Source: Rhizobium viscosum
Lineage (GTDB): Bacteria; Pseudomonadota; Alphaproteobacteria; Rhizobiales; Rhizobiaceae
Reading direction: 5' to 3'
Length of the DNA: 64,000 nucleotides
Assembly: GCF_014873945.1 (NCBI RefSeq)
Contig: NZ_JADBEC010000002.1
Span: 2,170,001 to 2,234,000 of the forward strand
Shown here: in pieces, positions 14,775 through 23,687 of the stretch
How positions within the stretch are numbered: the stretch's first letter is position 1
Layout of the letters: every line of letters starts with the position of its first letter
The notes under the pieces: model-generated
Databases searched by the model: none
Told to the model about the DNA's origin: nothing
Seen by the model: only the letters and a program-made list of their open reading frames with translations
Translations under genes and position numbers: made by a program

Positions 14775-17700
14775 CTACTCGCCGCATGCCGGCAAATTCC
14801 CGCCTTGCTTTGCGCCGACAATCCGCCTGAGGACGTGGAGGAAATCGTCGACGAAGGTGAAGATGACGGGAATGACCACGAGACTGAGGACAGTTGAGGT
14901 CAGCAGGCCGCCGATGACGACGATGGCCATCGGCTGGCGAAAGCTCGCATCGCCGCCGCTGAGACTGAGCGCCACGGGAAGCATGCCGCATGCCATCGCA
15001 ATCGTCGTCATGACGATTGGACGGGCGCGCTTGTGGCACGCATCGACGAGCGCATCGAAGCGGCGGAGGCCCGCGCGTCGTGACATGATTGCATATTCCA
15101 CCAGCAGGATGGAGTTCTTTGTCACCACCCCCATCAGCATCAGGAGACCGATGACCACAGGCATGGAGAAGCTGGTGCCGGTCAACACCAGCGGAAGCAG
15201 GGCACCGCCGAGCGACAACGGAAGTGCTGCCAGGATCGTCAAAGGTTGGAGGAAGTCATGGAAGAGCAGGACCAGAACTGCATAGATGCAGAACACGCCG
15301 ATCGCCATGGCAATGCCGAAGCTCTCGAAGAGTTCGGAGCTGCGTTGCAGTTCGCCCTGCTCGACAAGCCTGACATCGTCGGGAAGGTTGCGCAGCGCCG
15401 GCATCGCCTGGGCCTCACGATAGACATCGCCGAGGATACGGCCATTGAGCTCGATCGAGAGCGTGACGTTGCGGGATCGGTCGATCCGGCTGATCTCCGA
15501 CGGGCTCGCACCGATATGGATATCGGCGATTGACCCGAGGTCGACGCTGCCTCTGCTGCCGGCGACCCGGAGATTGGCGATGTCGTCCAGCGTCGTTCGA
15601 TTGGACGGATCAAAGCGGACCCTGATTGCGAGCTGGCGTTGCGGCAGATTGAATTTGGCAAGAGAGGAGGAATAGTCGCCGCTGGTTGCCACCCGGACCG
15701 TCTCGGAGATTGATTCCGTGGTCACCCCGAGAGCTGCAGCGCGATCAAGATCCGGAACGACCTGGATTTCAGGGGCTTGCAACGAGGCACTGGACGTTAC
15801 GGCGCCGATGCCCGGCAGGGTCCGCAACTGTTCCTCGAGCGCGCTGGCCGCCTTGTCGAGCGCGCCGGGGTCGTCACTGGCAAGCGTGATATCCAGCCTA
15901 GTGCCATTGCCGCCAGAGCCAATCTCGATTCGCGCGCCTGGCAGAATGCCGAGCGCCTGGCGAATGTCGTTTTCGATGTCGAGCTGTGTGCGCTCCCGTT
16001 CGTCGATTTTCTTCAAGTTGACAACAAGGGAGGCCATTGCCGTATCGACTGTTGTAGAAGAATCCAGAAGATCGTTCGACGAGACGCTTCCGACCGCGTT
16101 GAAGACATGTGTCACATCCGACAGGCGGGAAACGATATCGGCGGCGCGGCGCGCAGTCATGTCCGTCTGCTCGAGTGTCGTGCCGGGCTGCAACGTGATG
16201 GTAACCTGCGTCTGTGCATCGTCCGACGGTGGCAGGAAGCCCGAACTGAGCAGCGGGATTGTCGCCAGCGAGAGGCCGAGGAAAAGCATGACGCCGATCA
16301 CGGTCGGTATGCGGTGCCGCAGGCACGTTTTGACGACGCCCATATAGGCGCGCATGATCGTCCCATCCTTGGCTTCGATGGGGTGTCGCTTCATCATGTA
16401 GGCCGCCATCATCGGCGTCAAAAGGCGCGCAACCAGCAGCGAGGCGAGAACGGCAACTGCCGCGGTAACGCCGAACTGCCGGAAGATCAGACCCGGAATG
16501 CCGCTCATGAAAGCCGTCGGCAGGAAGACTGCGACAAGCGTCAGGGTCGTGGCGACAACGGCAAGTCCGATCTCGTCGGCCGCTTCGAGTGCGGCCTGCT
16601 TCGGCGACTTGCCCATCTGCAGGTGGCGAGCAATGTTCTCGATCTCGACGATCGCATCGTCGACAAGGATACCCACCACAAGCGAGAGCGCGAGCAGCGT
16701 GACGGTGTTGAGGCTGAAATCGGCCAGATACATGACGAGGAAGGTCGGGATGACGGACAGAGGCAGCGCCACTGCGGACAGGAAAGTCGCCCGCCAGTCG
16801 CGCAGGAACAGCCAGACCACGACAATCGCAAGGATGGCACCTTCGAAGAGCATGTGCATCGATCCGTCGTAATTTTCGACGATCGGGGCCACCGTGCTGT
16901 AAGCTTCGACGATCTCGACATCGGGATTGGCCCCAGCGAAGTCCTTCATCGCCGTTTCGATCGCTGCTGCGACGGCCGTATCGGAAAAGCCGTTCGAGCG
17001 TTTGACCTGAACGGCAATGACTGGTTCGCCATCGAGATAGGCAATCGACGAACGGTCGGCAAAGCTGTCTGTCACCGTGCCGATTTCGTCGAGCCGCACG
17101 AGCGTTCCGCTTGGAAGCGGTATGGCAACCTTCTTCAACTCCTCGATCGAGGAAACTGCTCCGAGCGTGCTGACCGCCTGTTTGCTGCCTCCGATCTCTG
17201 CCCGCCCGCCCGACGTATCTGATTGCATCGAGCGCAGCTGTGAAGAGATGGTCGCCGCGCCGATATTGAGCGCGCTCATGAGTTGCGGGTCGAGGTCGAC
17301 ATGGACTTCACGGTCGACGCCGCCGACACGGTTGACACTTCCGACGCCCGCAACGGCAAGAAGTGCCTTCGTCATGGCGTTGTCGACGAACCAGGAAAGC
17401 TCTGTCTGGTCGAGTCTTGTGGATCGCACGGCGTAGGCAGTGAGCGTCGACCCCTGGACCGTGTCGCGCGTGACACTCGGTGCCTGCATGGCAGGGGGAA
17501 GCTCCCTGCCTGCGCTGTCGACGGCGTTTCGCACTTCATTCAGTGCTTCCTCGCCGTTCTTGCCAAGCTGAAATGACACATTGATCACGACGGTCCCATC
17601 CGTAATCGTCGTCGTGATGTGGTCGAGGAGACTCAGCGAGGCGAGTTTGTCCTCAATCTTGCGGGCGACGTCAGTTTCAAGTTGAGCCGGGGCCGCGCCC

Positions 17701-17855
17701 TCGAGTCTCGCGTTGACCTGTATAGTCGGAAGAACCATGTCGGGAAAATTCTGCACCGGCAGCCGGGCGAAGGCGATCAGGCCGGTCGCGGTCAGCAGGA
17801 TGAACAGAAGGACGGCGGGGACCGGGTTTCGGATCGACCAGGCGGAGAAGTTCAT
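14775..17855 (-). CDS. RND efflux pump permease (AcrB/MdtB-like, HAE1 family)
   Basis: A 1026-residue inner-membrane proton antiporter. Helix 1 follows NFSAWSIRNPVPAVLLFILL. The porter loop has LPVQNFPDMVLPTIQV, and the central helices hold VVGILVDDAIVEIENIARH, the acidic pair of the proton relay. The second half repeats the layout with GVVTKNSILLVEYA near the C-terminus. The length is normal. It overlaps the fusion-protein gene by ATGA, so both are made together. No outer-membrane TolC-like factor is adjacent. Substrates are likely drugs, detergents or plant phenolics. Confidence 0.93.
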   Translation of the reverse strand: MNFSAWSIRNPVPAVLLFILLTATGLIAFARLPVQNFPDMVLPTIQVNARLEGAAPAQLETDVARKIEDKLASLSLLDHITTTITDGTVVINVSFQLGKNGEEALNEVRNAVDSAGRELPPAMQAPSVTRDTVQGSTLTAYAVRSTRLDQTELSWFVDNAMTKALLAVAGVGSVNRVGGVDREVHVDLDPQLMSALNIGAATISSQLRSMQSDTSGGRAEIGGSKQAVSTLGAVSSIEELKKVAIPLPSGTLVRLDEIGTVTDSFADRSSIAYLDGEPVIAVQVKRSNGFSDTAVAAAIETAMKDFAGANPDVEIVEAYSTVAPIVENYDGSMHMLFEGAILAIVVVWLFLRDWRATFLSAVALPLSVIPTFLVMYLADFSLNTVTLLALSLVVGILVDDAIVEIENIARHLQMGKSPKQAALEAADEIGLAVVATTLTLVAVFLPTAFMSGIPGLIFRQFGVTAAVAVLASLLVARLLTPMMAAYMMKRHPIEAKDGTIMRAYMGVVKTCLRHRIPTVIGVMLFLGLSLATIPLLSSGFLPPSDDAQTQVTITLQPGTTLEQTDMTARRAADIVSRLSDVTHVFNAVGSVSSNDLLDSSTTVDTAMASLVVNLKKIDERERTQLDIENDIRQALGILPGARIEIGSGGNGTRLDITLASDDPGALDKAASALEEQLRTLPGIGAVTSSASLQAPEIQVVPDLDRAAALGVTTESISETVRVATSGDYSSSLAKFNLPQRQLAIRVRFDPSNRTTLDDIANLRVAGSRGSVDLGSIADIHIGASPSEISRIDRSRNVTLSIELNGRILGDVYREAQAMPALRNLPDDVRLVEQGELQRSSELFESFGIAMAIGVFCIYAVLVLLFHDFLQPLTILAALPLSLGGALLPLVLTGTSFSMPVVIGLLMLMGVVTKNSILLVEYAIMSRRAGLRRFDALVDACHKRARPIVMTTIAMACGMLPVALSLSGGDASFRQPMAIVVIGGLLTSTVLSLVVIPVIFTFVDDFLHVLRRIVGAKQGGNLPACGE

Positions 17856-19108
17856 CGTGCCGCTCCTTCCACCCGTAGGAGCGCTCCGTCCGACAGGAAG
17901 GCGCCGCCCGTCGTTATGACCTGGGCCGAGCGATCGAGCCCGGAAAGGATCTCTACATCGCCGGAATTGCGGCGACCTATCTCGACGCGGACGCGCCTGG
18001 CGCGCGCTTCACCATCCAATGTGAAAACGTAGTTCATGCCATCGCGTGTAACCAGCGCGGTGTCCGGCACGGTCAGAGCAGATTGGGCTCCGAATTCGAT
18101 TTGTCCCGTTGCGTAAAGGCCGATGGGTGCATGCGCCTCGGGTGGCAGCGAAACGTAGACGAGCGCGCGGCCTGTATCGGTGCTGACCGTTGGCGCGACG
18201 AGCCGAACCGTTCCCCTGATCTGCTGGCCGCCTGGATCGAAAATCGTCGCGGCCAGTCCTTCCTTGAGGAGGGGGCGGTAACGCGCCGAAACCTCGGCCT
18301 GCCATTCGATGCGCTGCTGGCGCACAAGGCGAAACAGCTCCGTCCCGGACGCGACGACGGCGCCGAGCTGGGCGGAGCGGGAGGTGATCAACCCGTCGTC
18401 GACGGCTGTGATGGTGGTTTGGGAAAGCTTGATCCTTTGACTTTCCAGCGAAGCTTCGGCGGAATCGACGCCGGCCGCCGCCGTCTGCTCGGCGATCAGG
18501 TATTCGTTGATCTTTTCGTCCGAAAGGACGCCGCTTCCCTGCATCCTGCGCGCGCGCTCGGCATTGGTTTCCGCCTTGGCGAGGTCGGCCTTCGCCGTCG
18601 CTAAGGCTGCTTCCTCCTTGCGCAGTTCAGCGCGAACGGTCTCATCGGAAAGGCGCGCAAGGGGCTGGCCCTTCCTGACGACCGATCCGACATCGACGAG
18701 CACATCCGTTATCCGCAGACCGCCAACCTCCGCAGCACTGATTGCCTCATGCCAGGGCCTCAGCCAGCCGCTGGCAGGCACCGTTTCGGACCATTGTCGT
18801 TCGACAGGCTTTGTCGCGGCAACGGTGAGCGCTGCGCCATCGGTCTGTTGCGAGAGCGCCGGCCGTCCCGGGCACACAATCGCCGCTCCGAGGATAAGGA
18901 CAATCAACGAGAAGAAGGATCGGCGGTCGGGAAGGCTCGTGCCGCTCGCCTGCGAGATCCACTTCAGGTCGGCGACTGTGTTCCGGTCAAGCCCGGGCGC
19001 GACAGCCGCAGAATCTTCCCTAAAAGTTCTGCCGGCCGGATCGACTTTTGGGCAGGCTTGGAGGAGGCGCTCGATTTTCGAATAGGCTAGTTTCACCGCT
19101 ATGTTCAC
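17852..19108 (-). CDS. RND efflux periplasmic adaptor (membrane fusion protein)
   Basis: 418 residues, the adaptor for the downstream pump. The start appears to be GTG 19108, with AGGAAG upstream. It gives an unusually long N-terminus of about 65 residues before the membrane or signal segment SFFSLIVLILGAAIV; I found no in-frame ATG nearer to it. Domains in order: lipoyl/barrel-sandwich (GWLRPWHEAISAAEVGGLRI, VRKGQPLARL), a coiled-coil hairpin of about 90 residues rich in Ala and Glu, the second lipoyl half (LITSRSAQLGAVVASGTELF), a beta barrel and a membrane-proximal domain. The control region is the 129 bp before 19238. Confidence 0.9.
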   Translation of the reverse strand: MNIAVKLAYSKIERLLQACPKVDPAGRTFREDSAAVAPGLDRNTVADLKWISQASGTSLPDRRSFFSLIVLILGAAIVCPGRPALSQQTDGAALTVAATKPVERQWSETVPASGWLRPWHEAISAAEVGGLRITDVLVDVGSVVRKGQPLARLSDETVRAELRKEEAALATAKADLAKAETNAERARRMQGSGVLSDEKINEYLIAEQTAAAGVDSAEASLESQRIKLSQTTITAVDDGLITSRSAQLGAVVASGTELFRLVRQQRIEWQAEVSARYRPLLKEGLAATIFDPGGQQIRGTVRLVAPTVSTDTGRALVYVSLPPEAHAPIGLYATGQIEFGAQSALTVPDTALVTRDGMNYVFTLDGEARARRVRVEIGRRNSGDVEILSGLDRSAQVITTGGAFLSDGALLRVEGAAR

Positions 19109-19158
19109 AGTCCCGTTCTTCCTGCACGGGGTCTAGCGGATCGAATATGCCGTGCGGT

Positions 19159-19183
19159 CAAAGATCGGCAAAGATCGATTAAG
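19159..19183 (-). promoter_or_regulatory. Candidate regulatory site upstream of the RND operon
   Basis: On the minus strand GATCTTTG occurs twice at a 10-bp step, preceded by CTTAATC. The 19-mer CTTAATCGATCTTTGCCGA loosely resembles the CTTAACA boxes and starts 57 nt from the adaptor start, near the 53-55 nt seen for boxes A-C. It lacks the invariant ACA, so it may instead serve another regulator. Confidence 0.25.
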
Positions 19184-19237
19184 TTAGATTAAATCCGTCA
19201 GCCGGTAGCCACAGCGCAAAGGCTGTTCCGGGTGCGC

Positions 19238-21001
19238 TCAGTAACTGATCAGCGAATAGGGCGCATCGTTCGATCCGAAGCGAGGCTGGACGCCGAGCAG
19301 CGGGGCTGCCCGACCAATGATTTCCTTCACCATCGGCGCGGCTGTGGATGCGGCCGTCCGTCCTCCATGCTCGCCGGTTTTCGGGGCATCGATGATCGCG
19401 AGGACCATATATTTCGGCTTGTCCATCGGAAAAGCTGCAACGAAGGCATTGAAATTCAAGTCATTGGCATAACGCCCATTGACGACCTTGTCGGCAGTTC
19501 CGGTTTTGCCGCCGACATTGAAGCCCTCGACCTGGGCAGCACGGCCTGAGCCCTTCAGTCCGTTCCAGCTGAAGAGATAGCGCATATCGGCACTTGTGCT
19601 TTGCTTGACCACGGTTTTCGCCAGCGTCGCCGCCTGTTCAGGCGACCGCGGCAAGAAGGTTGGCGGAATGAGATTGCCGCCGTTGATGAGAGATGCGGCG
19701 GCGGACGCCGTCTGCAGCGGGGTCGTCGCGACGCCGTGGCCGAAGGAGATCGTGACCGAATTGATCTTCTTCCAGGTGCGCGGCTGTGTCGGCGTTGCGA
19801 CGCCCGGCATCTCGGTCTCTACCTTCGACAAAAGTCCGAGCTTGGTCAGGAACTGCTGGTGCCCCTCAATGCCGACCATGTCGGCGACCGCCGCCGTGGC
19901 GATATTGGACGAATACTGAAAGACTTCCGGGATCGACAGCGTCCTGTGCTTGCCTTTGAAGTCCTTGATCGTGAAGCCGCCCATGCGGATCGGGCGGGAT
20001 GCATCAACGACGGAGTTCAGGGTGATCTTTTCGGCATCCAGCCCCATCGCCAGCGTGAAGCTCTTGAAGGTGGAACCCATTTCGAAAGTAGCATTGCTGA
20101 TCCGGTTGAACCAGCCCTTCTCGTATTCCTTGTCCACGCTGCCGTCCGGCAATGTGCGCGACGGTTCGTTGGGGTCGTAGTCGGGGACTGAAGCCATCGC
20201 CAGAACTTCGCCGGTCTCGACGTCCAGAACGACGGCACCGGCCGCTTCCGCCTCATAGGCGCTCATCGCTTTGGCGGCGACCTCGCGCGCGATATTCTGG
20301 ACGCGGATGTCGATCGACAACCTGACGGGTTCTAGCAAAACGCCTGACGTCATGCCGATGGCCCTCAGGTCCGCGAGGCCCTGCTGGTCGAGATAGCGTT
20401 CCATGCCCGCTAGGCCCAGATTATCGACATTCACGTGACCGACGATATGCGCCGCCGACCGACCACCGGGATAGAAACGACGTTTTTCCGGCCTGAAGCC
20501 TATGCCGGGAAGGCCGAGAGCCAGAATGTCGGCCTGCTGTCTCGGCGTCAGCTGGCGCCGTAACCATTGAAATCCGCTGTCCATCCTCAGCTTCTTGTGG
20601 GTCTCCCGCCAATCGAGGTTCGGGATTACGGCCGCGAGTTTCTCCACCACTTCGTCGGCGTCGACGATGCGACGGGGGTCTGCATAGAGGGAGACCATGT
20701 TCAGGTCGGTTGCCAGGAGCTGGCCGTTGCGGTCGATGATATCAGGCCGGGACGCGACGACATTGGGATTGCCCAGCGAGGCGGTAGTGGGCTCCTCGGC
20801 AAGTCCGTATTGGATAAGGCGGCCGCCGATCAGAAGGAACCCGCAGACGAAAGCGCCGATCAAAACCCCCAGGCGCTGCCTTGTCTGGCCGCTTCGCTTC
20901 TTTCTTGTGCCCGGGATTTTGTCGTCAATGCCGATCCTCTGACGTGCGACGAGGATATGGGACCGGCTTTTGATCTTTAGAATTCGGGAGATGATACTCA
21001 T
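19238..21001 (-). CDS. FtsI-type penicillin-binding protein (peptidoglycan D,D-transpeptidase)
   Basis: 587 residues, class B PBP. A basic cytoplasmic tail of about 45 residues precedes one membrane anchor (LGVLIGAFVCGFLLIGG, 44-60), then the dimerisation domain (ASRPDIIDRNGQLLATDL). The transpeptidase has Ser310-Thr-Phe-Lys313, Ser364-Ser-Asn366 and Lys499-Thr-Gly501, so the active site is intact. GHGVATTPLQTASAAASLINGG is typical of FtsI/PBP3. In rhizobia the division ftsI lies in the dcw cluster. Nothing of that cluster is here, so this is probably an additional copy or a specialised septal/polar enzyme. It sits alone between the RND operon and the sugar locus; upstream, 21002-21174 shows no clear control element. 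Confidence 0.9.
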   Translation of the reverse strand: MSIISRILKIKSRSHILVARQRIGIDDKIPGTRKKRSGQTRQRLGVLIGAFVCGFLLIGGRLIQYGLAEEPTTASLGNPNVVASRPDIIDRNGQLLATDLNMVSLYADPRRIVDADEVVEKLAAVIPNLDWRETHKKLRMDSGFQWLRRQLTPRQQADILALGLPGIGFRPEKRRFYPGGRSAAHIVGHVNVDNLGLAGMERYLDQQGLADLRAIGMTSGVLLEPVRLSIDIRVQNIAREVAAKAMSAYEAEAAGAVVLDVETGEVLAMASVPDYDPNEPSRTLPDGSVDKEYEKGWFNRISNATFEMGSTFKSFTLAMGLDAEKITLNSVVDASRPIRMGGFTIKDFKGKHRTLSIPEVFQYSSNIATAAVADMVGIEGHQQFLTKLGLLSKVETEMPGVATPTQPRTWKKINSVTISFGHGVATTPLQTASAAASLINGGNLIPPTFLPRSPEQAATLAKTVVKQSTSADMRYLFSWNGLKGSGRAAQVEGFNVGGKTGTADKVVNGRYANDLNFNAFVAAFPMDKPKYMVLAIIDAPKTGEHGGRTAASTAAPMVKEIIGRAAPLLGVQPRFGSNDAPYSLISY

Positions 21002-21174
21002 TAAGCTGGTCCAGAACAGGAGGCGGAAGTTGAAGAAGCACCTCCGAAAACGCTGTGCGTTTTCCGGCCTGTTTCTCCTGGGGCAACTGACGACTAGATT
21101 TGCGTCGAATTATCTAACAGTTCGTTAACCGCTGGTTCCAGAAATGCCACTTGGCAGAGCGTTCGACGGTCACT

Positions 21175-22134
21175 TCACGCCGTGGCGTCGATCAATCGCT
21201 GAGCGGTAAACTTGTCGGTTACCAGCATGTCGATGACGCCAACGCGGAGGGCACCTGAGATCGCTGCCGTCTTCTTCGCGCCGCCAGCCAGCGCGATGAC
21301 CCGATCCACCCGCGCAAGGTCCTCGAGCGGAAGCCCGATGACCCGGTCATCCAGCGGCGTCTTCACCGGTTTGCCGTCCTTGTCGAAGAAGCGCAGTGAA
21401 ATGTCACCAACGGCGCCGGCCTCGGCGAGATCGGCGAGTTCCCGCGACGAAAAGATGTTGCCCGAGCGGGCAAGCAATTCGGACGGTTCCACGGCGCCGA
21501 TGCCGACGATGGCGAGCGTGATGCTGCCGAACAGATCCATGGTCTCGCGGACGAAGGGATCTGACTGCATCAGAAGCCTGGCTTCCCTCGATGTCGTCAC
21601 GCCCTGTACGGGAAGCAGTTTGGGTTCGGCTCCGGTGAGGCGTGCAAGGCGCGTGGTGAGCTGCGTGGCATGCGTCTGCACCGAAGGGTCGCCCATGCCC
21701 CCGAGAGTCTGGACGACGTATTTTACCTGGGCGCTTTTCTGCGGATGGATGTTTTCAACCATCTTGAAGATGGTCTGGCTCCAGCTCGACACCCCGACGA
21801 TCTCCCCAGGTGCGAGTGTGATCTCCAGAAGATGGGCTGCGGCTTCACCAATACGGGCCATGATAGCGCCGTCCCGGTCCTCGCTGCACTCGACGACAAT
21901 TGCTTCGGGAAGGTCGAACTTTTGCCGCAGGGCTCCCTCGAGCTCGCTGTAAGTGCCGACCGGCGGGATGACGCTGGTGCGAACGATGTCCTCTGCCTCG
22001 GCCCTCTTCAGCATTCGCGAGACCGTTGCCTGGGAAAGCCGCAGATGCTGCGCGATCTCCGCCTGCCGCCGCCCTTCGATGTGGTACATCTGGGCAACCC
22101 TGGAAATCAGGCGGAGTTCGTTGAGACGGGACAT
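21175..22134 (-). CDS. SorC/DeoR-type sugar-binding transcriptional regulator
   Basis: 319 residues. The N-terminal helix-turn-helix is RRQAEIAQHLRLSQATVSRMLKRAE. The rest is the SorC effector domain, related to sugar-phosphate isomerases, with GVSSWSQTIFKMVENI and a C-terminal VIALAGGAKKTAAISGAL, the loop expected to hold a phosphorylated sugar. ATG 22134 is preferred over TTG 22140. It closes the minus-strand unit (transketolase subunits, kinase, regulator), so it probably controls that unit and the divergent transporter operon. The inducer is likely the phosphosugar made by the adjacent kinase. Confidence 0.88.
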   Translation of the reverse strand: MSRLNELRLISRVAQMYHIEGRRQAEIAQHLRLSQATVSRMLKRAEAEDIVRTSVIPPVGTYSELEGALRQKFDLPEAIVVECSEDRDGAIMARIGEAAAHLLEITLAPGEIVGVSSWSQTIFKMVENIHPQKSAQVKYVVQTLGGMGDPSVQTHATQLTTRLARLTGAEPKLLPVQGVTTSREARLLMQSDPFVRETMDLFGSITLAIVGIGAVEPSELLARSGNIFSSRELADLAEAGAVGDISLRFFDKDGKPVKTPLDDRVIGLPLEDLARVDRVIALAGGAKKTAAISGALRVGVIDMLVTDKFTAQRLIDATA

Positions 22135-22155
22135 GGGCAATACCGGCTTGAATTT

Positions 22156-23625
22156 TTATTCACATTTAACCGGTGTCGGTCGCGACGTCGAGCGGGCCAG
22201 CGCATCATTCCATGTATTGAGAAGGCCAGTGCGATCGATCTCCTCGGGGCGGATCACATCGGTGCTTCGGGGCAGTGCCTCGATCGCGTCGAGATCCTTC
22301 CACAGGCCGAGCGAAAGCCCGGCGAGATAGGCGGCACCGAGAGCGGAAGCCTCCGGCGCCTCGCACTGGATGACGGCATGCTCGATCAGGTTCGACACGC
22401 ACTGCATCAGGAAGTGGTTCTGGCTCGGGCCGCCGTCGACATAGAGGGCGCCGAGTCTACCGCCGCTCTGGGCGCGCATTGCAGCGATCACGTCATGCAC
22501 CTGGCAGGCGATCGAATCCGTGACCGAGCGGGCCATCTGGGCGCGAGTCGTGGAAAAGTTGATCTGAGCGAAGAGAGCGCGGGCGTCGGAGCTCCAGTAG
22601 GGTGCACCGAGGCCGACAAAGGCCGGCACGAATCCCGGTCCACCCGGCTCGGCCGTCGCCGCAAGGTCGACGAGGGCGGCCACATCGGGAAGCCCCAGAA
22701 TGCCGGCCATCCAGGGAAGGCTTGCGGCCGAAACGAGGATATTGCCTTCGAAGGCGAAGGTCGGCACGCCGGCGATCCGCCAGGCGACCGTCGTGGTGAT
22801 GCCGTTTTGCGGCGCGATGAAGCGCGGCAATGTCGTCATGACGGAGGAGCCGGTTCCGAACGTCACCTTGCCGTCGCCCGGCTTGAAGGCGCCATGGCCG
22901 AAGAGCGCCGCATGGCTGTCACCGACGGCGGACCGGATCGGCGTGCCATCGGGGATGCCGGGAAGCCCCCGTGTCATGCCGAAATCGGCGGCGCTGTCGA
23001 GCACTTCAGGGAGAAGCGCAATATCGACGCCGAAGATTTCACCGAGTTCTGCGCTCCAGACCTGGCCATTGAGGTCGAACAACTGGCTGCGGGCGGCATT
23101 GGAGGCATCGCAGACGTGGCGGCTGCCGCCCGTCAGGCAATGGATCAGCCAGCTATCGATCGTGCCGAGACGCACCCGGCGCCCGGCTGGTACGCGATCG
23201 AGCAGCCAGCGGAATTTCGAGCCGGGGAACATCGGATCGAGGGGAAGGCCGGTCAGCGCCTCTACGCGGCCGAGATGACCTTCGGCGATCAGGCGCTCGC
23301 AGTCCGGCGCGGTGCGGCGGCACTGCCAGCTCAGCACCGGACCCAGTGCTTCGCCGGTCTCTGCATCCCAGACCGTGACGGATTCGCGCTGGTTGGACAC
23401 CGCCACCGCCTCGACGGTGACCTCGGAAATTTTCTTCAGGCAGGCCTCGATCGCTTCGCAGACAGAGGCAAAGATCCGGCGGGGATCCTGCTCGACCCAG
23501 CCCGGTTGCGGATAGGAGATGCCGACGGCGGCCGAACCTCTGGCAAGCACCTCTCCGGTTTCGGAAACCAGCACTGCCTTCGAATTGGTGGTGCCCTGGT
23601 CGATCGCCAGAATAGCCCGCATCAT
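22156..23625 (-). CDS. FGGY-family carbohydrate kinase
   Basis: 489 residues with the FGGY fold. The N-terminal phosphate loop is AIDQGTTNSKAVLV. Then come the sugar-binding WVEQDP and NQRESVTVWDAETGEALGPVLSWQCRRT, the hinge aspartate in SAVGDSHAALFGHG, and C-terminal YVDGGPSQNHFLMQ with ALGAAYLAG. Motifs are closest to the glycerol/xylulose/ribulose kinase group. AGGAGAAG lies just before the double ATG. It would phosphorylate the ketose or polyol imported by the divergent ABC system and hand the product to the transketolase genes 60 nt upstream. The substrate cannot be read from motifs alone. Confidence 0.88.
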   Translation of the reverse strand: MMRAILAIDQGTTNSKAVLVSETGEVLARGSAAVGISYPQPGWVEQDPRRIFASVCEAIEACLKKISEVTVEAVAVSNQRESVTVWDAETGEALGPVLSWQCRRTAPDCERLIAEGHLGRVEALTGLPLDPMFPGSKFRWLLDRVPAGRRVRLGTIDSWLIHCLTGGSRHVCDASNAARSQLFDLNGQVWSAELGEIFGVDIALLPEVLDSAADFGMTRGLPGIPDGTPIRSAVGDSHAALFGHGAFKPGDGKVTFGTGSSVMTTLPRFIAPQNGITTTVAWRIAGVPTFAFEGNILVSAASLPWMAGILGLPDVAALVDLAATAEPGGPGFVPAFVGLGAPYWSSDARALFAQINFSTTRAQMARSVTDSIACQVHDVIAAMRAQSGGRLGALYVDGGPSQNHFLMQCVSNLIEHAVIQCEAPEASALGAAYLAGLSLGLWKDLDAIEALPRSTDVIRPEEIDRTGLLNTWNDALARSTSRPTPVKCE

Positions 23626-23687
23626 CTTCTCCTCAAACGAATGGCCGGGGCGGATGCGCGCCCCGGTGCAATAGACCTGCTATCAGA

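Noticed and set aside
15777..17222. 481-codon open frame on the plus strand
   Set aside because: Antisense shadow of the RND permease; composition is dominated by Arg, Asp and Gln.
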